Positions 1-4,990 of a DNA stretch of 8,691 nt are shown in pieces. The DNA is from an uncultured Bacilli bacterium (GTDB lineage: Bacteria; Bacillota_I; Bacilli_A; RF39; UBA660). A program made the position numbers and the translations under genes. A model generated the notes under the pieces. It saw only the letters and a program-made list of their open reading frames with translations. It was not told the DNA's origin and searched no databases. The stretch lies in NCBI GenBank assembly GCA_948687865.1, contig CAPQQE010000052.1, forward strand, positions 1-8,691. The letters run 5' to 3'. Within the stretch, counting starts at the first letter, position 1. The number at the start of each line of letters is the position of its first letter.

Positions 1-915
1 GACACAGCAGTTACTGGTTCATTAGCTTGGACAACAGTTACTCCTGGTTCAGTTGTAATTAAAGCTGGAACAATAGTAATAACAGACGATGGTAACGGAG
101 CATTAGTATCTGCAGGATTAACTGGAAATGGTACAGTTGATTATGAAACAGGTAACTTCAACTTTACATTAGCAGCAGCTTCTACAGATGTTGTTACAGC
201 AGACTATGCTTATGACAACCAAACAGCTCCAGTAACTAACGTTCCTGAAATTAACTTAGAAATCGTTAGCAAACCAGTTTATGCTAAACCATACTTACTA
301 AAAACTAACTATTCATTTGGTGCAGCTTATATGTTAAAGAAAGAATACGATGATGACATCGAAGCTTCTTTAGCAGCAGAGGCAGCAGCAGAAATATTAA
401 ATGAACAAACAGTTGAAGTAATTAAAGATTTACATGATATGGCAATCGCTAATCCAACAGTTACATTCCAAAGAACACAAGCAGTAGGTGTTACAATATT
501 ACAACAATCTCAAGACTTCTTATATACATTAGAAGAAGCAGCAGCTGAGATGGAACAATCTACAGGTGGAAAATTCAGACCAACATTTATCGCTCTTGGA
601 ACTTTAGCAGCAGCTACAGTAAGAACAACTACACCAGGTGCTAAATTAATCGGTAAGATCGGTGACTTAGACGTATATTCTTGTCCTAATGCTTATGGAT
701 TAAAACCAGATGAATTCGTTCTTGGATACAAAGGAACAGGGTTCCTAGATTCAGGTTACGTATATGCTCCATATATGCCTATATTACCAACAGATTTACT
801 AATGGATGATACATTTACAGGAAGAAGAGGTTGGGCATCATATGTTGGTAAATGTAAACTAAATCCTCAAATGTATGTAAGAGGAAGAATAGTTACTAAC
901 TCAAAAGTAGCTTAA
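1..915 (+). CDS. Major capsid protein, T4 gp23-like (5' truncated)
   Basis: This is the C-terminal 304 residues of a phage major capsid protein, which forms the icosahedral head lattice (HK97 fold). The frame is open from base 1, so the start lies upstream. Visible residues 1 to about 80 are beta-rich and Gly/Thr-rich, with a GTVDYETGNFNFTL stretch typical of surface-exposed insertion domains in these capsid proteins. Residues 110-180 are helical and Ala-rich. Residues 215-275 hold the best family match: KLIGKIGDLDVYSCPNAY, then GYKG (242-245), a D-x-G step and YAPY (255-258), matching the T4 gp23 pattern of GGKYRVYID, VGYKG, DAG and YAPY. Codon use is richer in C-ending codons (TTC, AAC, GAC, ATC) and GC than the middle genes, as expected for a highly expressed late gene. 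The stop is TAA. The family call is from remembered motifs; fold and assembly role follow from the family. Confidence 0.85.
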   Translation, partial: DTAVTGSLAWTTVTPGSVVIKAGTIVITDDGNGALVSAGLTGNGTVDYETGNFNFTLAAASTDVVTADYAYDNQTAPVTNVPEINLEIVSKPVYAKPYLLKTNYSFGAAYMLKKEYDDDIEASLAAEAAAEILNEQTVEVIKDLHDMAIANPTVTFQRTQAVGVTILQQSQDFLYTLEEAAAEMEQSTGGKFRPTFIALGTLAAATVRTTTPGAKLIGKIGDLDVYSCPNAYGLKPDEFVLGYKGTGFLDSGYVYAPYMPILPTDLLMDDTFTGRRGWASYVGKCKLNPQMYVRGRIVTNSKVA

Positions 916-951
916 TTATAGTTCACAATTAACTTATATAAAACTTGTTTA

Positions 952-974
952 GGGAGTTCAAGGTAAAAACTCCC
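952..974 (+). other. Perfect hairpin between capsid gene and next gene
   Basis: GGGAGTT (952-958) and AACTCCC (968-974) form a perfect 7-bp stem with a 9-nt loop, 36 nt after the capsid stop and 16 nt before the next SD. No U-run follows directly (ATCTAATTAAAATTT), so it is a poor intrinsic terminator. An mRNA-stabilising or processing element that keeps capsid mRNA levels distinct from the downstream gene is more likely. Confidence 0.5.
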
Positions 975-1005
975 ATCTAATTAAAATTTAAAGGAGGACC
1001 TTAAA

Positions 1006-1251
1006 ATGATAGATTTAACAACAATTCCTGCAAAAGTAACTTTTGAAAATATAAATGAAGTTCCAGTAAAAGTAAATGAAGAAAATAAATTCGAAGGTCA
1101 AGAAAGAATAGCTCTTTATAGAGTAAATCAATATGTTGACCTACCAGCTGGAGAAGAACTAGCTTTAGTAGTAACAACATCTGAAGCTTTAGCTTTCTAC
1201 AAAGCACAAGCTGTAGAAGGAAGAATAACTGTTACAGTTGAAGCAGTTTAA
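1006..1251 (+). CDS. Small putative virion protein, 81 aa
   Basis: I do not recognise the family. It is an 81-residue protein with no signal peptide or membrane segment, predicted mostly beta strand at both ends (IPAKVTFENI; GRITVTVEAV at the C-terminus) with a middle DLPAGEELALVV segment and a short Ala-rich helix (about 60-70). The SD is close to ideal (AAGGAGG, 991-997, 8 nt from ATG) and codon use resembles the capsid gene, so it is probably abundant. It follows the capsid gene and lies just before a strong terminator, so it is the last gene of the visible structural operon. A head decoration, head-completion or other structural role is reasonable from position, size and expected expression, but nothing in the sequence proves it. 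Confidence 0.7.
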   Translation: MIDLTTIPAKVTFENINEVPVKVNEENKFEGQERIALYRVNQYVDLPAGEELALVVTTSEALAFYKAQAVEGRITVTVEAV

Positions 1252-1274
1252 TTTTTATTAATTGAATATTAAAT

Positions 1275-1313
1275 AAAATAGTATAGTAAGTTAAATCTTG
1301 CTATACTATTTTT
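1275..1313 (+). terminator. Intrinsic terminator ending the structural operon
   Basis: AATAGTATAGTAAG (1277-1290) pairs with CTTGCTATACTATT (1297-1310) over 14 bp with one U-G wobble and a 6-nt loop, followed by TTT. Flanking A's at 1275-1276 extend the stem into the T-run. It sits 23 nt after the 81-aa gene stop and separates the structural genes from the endonuclease genes. Confidence 0.85.
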
Positions 1314-1343
1314 AGCATTATATTATAAAAAGGAGTTATAATT

Positions 1344-2879
1344 ATGGTTACTGTAGAAGAAATTAGAGAATTATACATACGTCAAAGATTAAAACCATCT
1401 ATAGTTGCTAGTAGATTAAAAATAACTAGAAAAGAGTTAGATGAACTAATACAAAAATATAATTTAAAAGAAGAAAAGAATAATCTAAGAAGACAAACTA
1501 TGATAGAACGATATGGTTCTACCTCTCCTTTTAGTAGTGAAGCAGTTAAACAAAAATCAAATAATACTAAATTAGAAAAGTATGGAGATAAAAATTATAA
1601 TAATAGAAATAAAGCAGAGATAACTAATTTAGAAAGATATGGAGCTAAATCACCATTAGGTAATAAAGAAATATATCAAATGACTCAACAATCAAATAGA
1701 AATAATCATATGGGAAAATTAGCTTGGAATACTCAAAAGTCTATAGATAATCATAATTATAAAGAAATACACTATAAAGCTTCTAATACAATAAAAGAAA
1801 AATATAATTTTACAAGTCCTATACAATTTAATTTTACAGAAAAGCAACAAAAAATATTATTAAATAAAGAAAATTTTGAAAATTATGTAAAAGAAATGAT
1901 AGAAAAAAGTAATAATGGAAAAATAATATATGAAAGTTTAGACATAAACCATTCTGTATTTTATAGATATTTTTATAAATATGAATTAAATAAAAAATAT
2001 ACATTAGATAGATCATCTTCAAAAGAAGAATATGAAATTATGAAATGGCTAATGGAAATAAAACCAGGTATAGAAATAGAGCATCATTGTAGAAGATTTA
2101 AAGATATAAATAATAAAGTAATGGAACTAGATATTTATCTTCCAGAATATAATGTTGCAATAGAATATAATGGTACTTATTGGCATAGTAAATTAAATAT
2201 AGATGATAATAAATATCATTATAATAAGTCAGTATCTTGTGAAAACATAGGAATAAGATTAATACATATATTTGAATATGAGTGGTATAATGAGAGACAA
2301 AAGCCAATACTTAAAAACATAATTAAATCTGCTATTGGAATTATAGATAATAAAATATTTGCAAGAAAATGTAAAATAGAAGTAAAAAGACCAATAGAGT
2401 TAAAAGAATTCTTTAACACTAATAACATACAAGGTTTTAGAAATGGTAAGCTAGCAATATGCTTAACGTGTGACAACGAAGTAGTAATGTCATATATTTT
2501 TGGCCACCCATTCTTTGGAAAAGGAAAATACGAATGGGAAGTAATTAGAGGAGCAACTAAATTAAATACTACTATAGTTGGTGGTGCATCTAAACTGTTT
2601 AAATATTTTATAAAGAATTATGACCCGTCTAATTGTGTTTATTATATAGATTATAATTATTTTAATGGTAACTCATTAGAACACATAGAAAATATGGAAT
2701 ATATAAAATCACAAGTATCTTTTAAAAATTTATTTTTATCTAATGGAGAAGTAAAGAATAGGCAACCAGGTAGATATAAAGAAATAAAAGAATTAGAAAA
2801 ACAAAAATTAGTTACTAGGATTTATAATGCTGGTACAAAAGTATACGTTTGGAACAAAAAGTATTTACAAATCTCATAA
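1344..2879 (+). CDS. Homing-endonuclease-like protein 1 (HTH, KYG repeats, Vsr/EDxHD-type nuclease)
   Basis: A 511-residue protein with the architecture of free-standing phage homing endonucleases. Residues 1-45 form an HTH (IVASRLKITRKELDELIQKY). Residues 51-105 carry three copies of the T-x-x-E-x-YG motif (ERYG 55-58, EKYG 78-81, ERYG 97-100), with a degenerate fourth near 148-161. A second helical, possibly HTH, insert is at 175-220. The nuclease core is at about 226-315: E228/E229, then ELDIYLPEYNVAIEYNGTYW-H with D263, E274 and H281, then K295 and LIHIFEYEW, the pattern of Vsr-like/EDxHD (I-Bth0305I-type) nucleases. Residues 336-505 form the conserved C-terminal domain that starts ARKCKIE and ends YVW. 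The SD AAGGAG (1330-1335) is 8 nt from ATG. The gene follows a terminator and no convincing own promoter is seen. Expected role: cleaving endonuclease-free genomes so that the gene spreads by repair. Function is inferred from architecture; the target is unknown. Confidence 0.75.
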   Translation: MVTVEEIRELYIRQRLKPSIVASRLKITRKELDELIQKYNLKEEKNNLRRQTMIERYGSTSPFSSEAVKQKSNNTKLEKYGDKNYNNRNKAEITNLERYGAKSPLGNKEIYQMTQQSNRNNHMGKLAWNTQKSIDNHNYKEIHYKASNTIKEKYNFTSPIQFNFTEKQQKILLNKENFENYVKEMIEKSNNGKIIYESLDINHSVFYRYFYKYELNKKYTLDRSSSKEEYEIMKWLMEIKPGIEIEHHCRRFKDINNKVMELDIYLPEYNVAIEYNGTYWHSKLNIDDNKYHYNKSVSCENIGIRLIHIFEYEWYNERQKPILKNIIKSAIGIIDNKIFARKCKIEVKRPIELKEFFNTNNIQGFRNGKLAICLTCDNEVVMSYIFGHPFFGKGKYEWEVIRGATKLNTTIVGGASKLFKYFIKNYDPSNCVYYIDYNYFNGNSLEHIENMEYIKSQVSFKNLFLSNGEVKNRQPGRYKEIKELEKQKLVTRIYNAGTKVYVWNKKYLQIS

Positions 2880-2892
2880 AATGTGACATAAT
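2864..2892 (+). promoter_or_regulatory. Promoter for endonuclease 2, inside the end of gene 1
   Basis: TTTACA (2864-2869), 17 nt, CATAAT (2887-2892). The -35 lies within the last codons of endonuclease 1, and the start point would fall near 2899, 12 nt before the SD of the next gene. The flanking block TATTTACAAATC is shared with the promoters at 4490 and 7576, which raises confidence despite the C in the -10. Confidence 0.5.
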
Positions 2893-2923
2893 AAAATAAA
2901 TATTATAAATAAGGAGTTATATT

Positions 2924-4306
2924 ATGAAAAAGATAGTAATTGATAAAAATTTATTATATAAAGTATATGTAGAAGAAAATTATAATATAAAAGAGACTAC
3001 TGATATACTAAATAATGAGCATAATTTAAATGTTTCACAAAGAACTGTACAAAGGCAGATAAAAGAATATAACTTTAACAAAGATCAAGATCAAATAGCA
3101 AAAACAAGAGAGTCAACAAATATGAAATTATATGGAGTTAAAAATGCTTATCAATCTGAAGAGATAAAAGAAAAATGTAAACAAACTAAATTAGAAAAGT
3201 ATGGAGACGAAAATTACAATAACTGTAAGAAACATACAAATACATTAATAGAAAAATATGGTGTTAGTTCACCTGCTTTATTAGAAAAATCTAAAATAAC
3301 ATTAATGAAAAATTATGGAGTTATATCTCCAATGAAATCAGACTTAATTAAAGATAAAGTTAAAGAAACAAATATGAAAAAATATGGTGTTCCATTTTTC
3401 GTAATGACAGAGGAATACAAGTTATCAAATGGTTTTACAATATCTAAAATTAATCAAAGATTTTCAGAATTATTAAGCAAAAACAACATAGAGCATGAAT
3501 TAGAATTTAATATAAGTTGTAAATCTTTTGATTTTCATATATTAAATACGAATACATTATTAGAAATAAATCCTACATATACTCATAATAGTACAAATAA
3601 TTGTTGGTTTAATAATTATGAAAAACCACCAATTTCAAGTGATTATCATTTTAATAAATCTAAGTTAGCTAAAGAAAATGGTTACCATTGTATACATATA
3701 TTTGACTGGGATGATATCGACAAAATAATAAACATATTAAAACCAAAAGAAGCTATACCTGCAAGAAAATGTGAAGTTAAAGATGTATCAAAAGAAGATT
3801 GTAAAGTATTTGAAACAAGAAATCATTTACAAGGTTATTGTAACCATCAAGATATTAGATTAGGTTTATATTATAATAATGAGTTAGTTCAATTAATGAC
3901 ATTTGGTAAACCTAGATATAATAAAAATTATGAACATGAATTAATAAGATTATGTAGCTCAGAAAATTATGCAATTATTGGTGGATCTGAAAAACTATTT
4001 AAGTATTTCATAGAAAAATATAGCCCTAGTTCAATTATATCATATTGTGATAACGCTAAATTTAATGGTAATGTTTACAGCAAACTAGGATTTGAAATGA
4101 AATCATATGGTAGTCCATCTAAACATTGGTGGAATGGAGAAAGACATATTACAGATAATCTACTAAGACAACAAGGATTTGATAGATTATTTAACGCAAG
4201 TTATGGAAAAGGAACAAGTAACGAACAGTTAATGTTAGAACATGGATTTGTAGAAATATATGATTGTGGTCAATCAACTTACGTATGGAGGAATATAAAT
4301 GAATAA
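2924..4306 (+). CDS. Homing-endonuclease-like protein 2, paralogue of gene 1
   Basis: A 460-residue paralogue of the upstream protein with the same domain order. HTH at about 6-52 (KETTDILNNE...VSQRTVQRQIKEY). Five YG repeats ending at residues 71, 94, 113, 132 and 155; the second (TKLEKYGD-NYNN) is nearly identical to one in gene 1, including 23 identical nucleotides (1566-1588 and 3185-3207). The nuclease core at 175-265 is more divergent: D203 in SFDFH, E214 in LLEIN, H221 in TYTHN, K245 in YHFNK, then IHIFDWDD. The C-terminal domain at 279-456 is better conserved than in gene 1: ARKCEV, HLQGYCN, LGLYYNNELVQLMTFGKPR, HELIRLC, IIGGSEKLFKYF, SYCDNAKFNGNVYSKLGF, and a final YDCGQSTYVW. The SD AAGGAG (2911-2916) is 7 nt from ATG. 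Likely a free-standing homing nuclease; whether the altered core still cuts is open. Confidence 0.75.
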   Translation: MKKIVIDKNLLYKVYVEENYNIKETTDILNNEHNLNVSQRTVQRQIKEYNFNKDQDQIAKTRESTNMKLYGVKNAYQSEEIKEKCKQTKLEKYGDENYNNCKKHTNTLIEKYGVSSPALLEKSKITLMKNYGVISPMKSDLIKDKVKETNMKKYGVPFFVMTEEYKLSNGFTISKINQRFSELLSKNNIEHELEFNISCKSFDFHILNTNTLLEINPTYTHNSTNNCWFNNYEKPPISSDYHFNKSKLAKENGYHCIHIFDWDDIDKIINILKPKEAIPARKCEVKDVSKEDCKVFETRNHLQGYCNHQDIRLGLYYNNELVQLMTFGKPRYNKNYEHELIRLCSSENYAIIGGSEKLFKYFIEKYSPSSIISYCDNAKFNGNVYSKLGFEMKSYGSPSKHWWNGERHITDNLLRQQGFDRLFNASYGKGTSNEQLMLEHGFVEIYDCGQSTYVWRNINE

Positions 4307-4460
4307 ACCTAAAACTGATTTTAAATATTGCCCATTATGTGGCAGAAAACTTACTTATACTTGGAAATTAACAAAGAAATGGCTATTTATTAAATTAAAA
4401 ACTAAAACGTACATTCATTGTATGTATTGTAATAAAGATACAGAAGTAAAAATAAAATAA
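4299..4460 (+). CDS. 53-aa zinc-ribbon protein overlapping endonuclease 2
   Basis: A small basic protein with two CxxC knuckles, CPLC at residues 11-14 and CMYC at 41-44, the spacing of a four-cysteine zinc ribbon. The 26-residue linker is Lys-, Trp- and Thr-rich (TYTWKLTKKWLFIKLK). The start overlaps the stop of endonuclease 2 by 8 nt (ATGAATAA), with an SD GGAGG at 4287-4291 inside the upstream gene, so translation is probably coupled. Zinc ribbons often occur as DNA-binding modules in homing endonucleases and in small transcription factors. A detached DNA-binding partner of the nuclease is possible, but nothing shows the target. I do not recognise a named family. It ends TAA 30 nt before the -35 of the ncRNA promoter. 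Confidence 0.7.
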   Translation: MNKPKTDFKYCPLCGRKLTYTWKLTKKWLFIKLKTKTYIHCMYCNKDTEVKIK

Positions 4461-4489
4461 AAAAAATTAAAAAATTTTTATAAAAACTA

Positions 4490-4518
4490 TTTACAAATCA
4501 AAAGAAGCATTATATAAT
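4490..4518 (+). promoter_or_regulatory. Promoter of the ncRNA
   Basis: TTTACA (4490-4495), 17 nt, perfect TATAAT (4513-4518). The predicted start is an A near 4525, 5 nt before the first stem of the predicted RNA. The block CTATTTACAAATC (4487-4499) recurs exactly at 7573-7585. Confidence 0.7.
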
Positions 4519-4719
4519 ATATACATAATAAATTTTAATTATTCAACCTATACGATTGAGGGTACACTGAAATAATGTGTTACTGAGTATAGAGATATAG
4601 GAATTTAAAATTTAATATAATTTAATGCGAAATAGGGGGAGTTCCTATTGAGCTTCTGACAAGGGCATATTGAAAGATATATGCTGGTATATTAGAAGAG
4701 TATTAAATTTAAAAAAAAA

Positions 4720-4746
4720 TTATTTTAAAGCTACCCTTTAAAATAA
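4720..4746. other. 11-bp perfect hairpin with CTACC loop
   Basis: TTATTTTAAAG (4720-4730) and CTTTAAAATAA (4736-4746) form a perfect 11-bp stem with a 5-nt loop. It is flanked by A-runs on both sides, so on the + strand it is not a terminator and probably forms a domain of the ncRNA. Read on the - strand it is followed by nine T's and would be a terminator for antisense transcription, though no - strand gene is seen here. Confidence 0.6.
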
Positions 4747-4760
4747 AAAAAATCTATCTA

Positions 4761-4795
4761 AAAATAGTACTAGAAATAGTACTATTTTATTTTTT
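4761..4795 (+). terminator. Intrinsic terminator of the ncRNA
   Basis: AAAATAGTACT (4761-4771) pairs perfectly with AGTACTATTTT (4778-4788), loop AGAAAT, followed by A and then six T's (4790-4795). It ends the transcript that starts near 4525 and isolates the helicase gene from upstream transcription. Confidence 0.85.
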
Positions 4796-4799
4796 GTCA

Positions 4800-4888
4800 T
4801 AACGAGATTAATCTAGAATTAACTTTCTAGTTTTAAATATGATATTATATTAATTAAAATTTTCATTTATCAGAATTTATTCTCGTTA
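4800..4888. repeat. Inverted repeat segment between terminator and helicase promoter
   Basis: TAACGAGA (4800-4807) and TCTCGTTA (4881-4888) are perfect 8-bp inverted repeats 73 nt apart. Inside is a second hairpin, CTAGAA (4813-4818)/TTCTAG (4825-4830), loop of 6. There is no ORF and no promoter of the TTTACA type within it. It could be a looped operator, a site bound by a dimer, or an RNA fold. The rest of 4796-4914 is plain AT-rich sequence in which I see nothing else. Confidence 0.4.
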
Positions 4889-4914
4889 AAATTTATTTAT
4901 TTTGCTTAAAAGTA

Positions 4915-4943
4915 TTTACAATATAGGTTTTTTGATATATAAT
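4915..4943 (+). promoter_or_regulatory. Promoter of the helicase gene
   Basis: TTTACA (4915-4920), 17 nt, TATAAT (4938-4943), predicted start near 4950, giving a leader of about 40 nt. It shares TATTTACAA and the TTTGATAT(AT)AAT -10 context with the promoter at 7576. Confidence 0.7.
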
Positions 4944-4974
4944 AGCATTATTAAAATAAATTTATTAAATATAG

Positions 4975-4980
4975 AAGGAG
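4975..4980 (+). promoter_or_regulatory. RBS that sets the helicase start
   Basis: AAGGAG ends 1 nt before an in-frame TTG at 4982 and 10 nt before ATG at 4991. Only the ATG has workable spacing, so the helicase is annotated from 4991. Confidence 0.75.
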
Positions 4981-4990
4981 TTTGGTATAC

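Larger units (their letters stand above)
4525..4795 (+). ncRNA. Candidate structured non-coding RNA, about 270 nt
   Basis: Between a sigma-A-type promoter and an intrinsic terminator lies a stretch with no ORF longer than a few codons but many perfect pairings. Domain 1: outer stem 4530-4538 with 4605-4613 (9 bp), CCTATA 4547-4552 with TATAGG 4596-4601, and a hairpin 4561-4567 with 4577-4584 (7 bp, one bulge). Domain 2: 4608-4617 with 4701-4710 (10 bp; alternatively 4619-4626 with 4702-4709), enclosing hairpin AATAGG 4631-4636/CCTATT 4644-4649, stem CTTCTGA 4653-4659/TTAGAAG 4692-4698 and hairpin GCATAT 4665-4670/ATATGC 4679-4684. Domain 3: hairpin 4720-4730/4736-4746. The terminator hairpin follows. 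I compared it from memory with tRNA, tmRNA, 6S, RNase P, T-box, common riboswitches and group I intron cores and recognise none. The RNA ends before the helicase promoter, so it looks independent, not a leader. Folding is by eye; some stems are A/T-rich and could be chance. Confidence 0.55.

Noticed and set aside
952..974. tRNA T-arm (GGGAGTTCAA)
   Set aside because: The loop is too long and no acceptor, D or anticodon arms surround it.
1298..1326. TTGCTA-N17-TATTAT promoter before endonuclease 1
   Set aside because: It overlaps the terminator arm, both hexamers are weak, and the start would land in the RBS.
1001..2476. Minus-strand open frames at 1001-1207, 1834-2022, 2098-2307 and 2219-2476
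   Set aside because: They lie wholly inside well-supported + strand genes, have Leu/Ile/Tyr-rich shadow composition and lack ribosome sites.
4525..4795. Group I intron, T-box, common riboswitch or OMEGA/CRISPR guide RNA
   Set aside because: No recognisable conserved core (for example P/Q/R/S elements or the T-box antiterminator sequence), no TnpB/IscB/Cas gene, no split exons and an independent terminator.
4982..4990. TTG start for the helicase
   Set aside because: It is only 1 nt from the AAGGAG; ATG 4991 has usable spacing.
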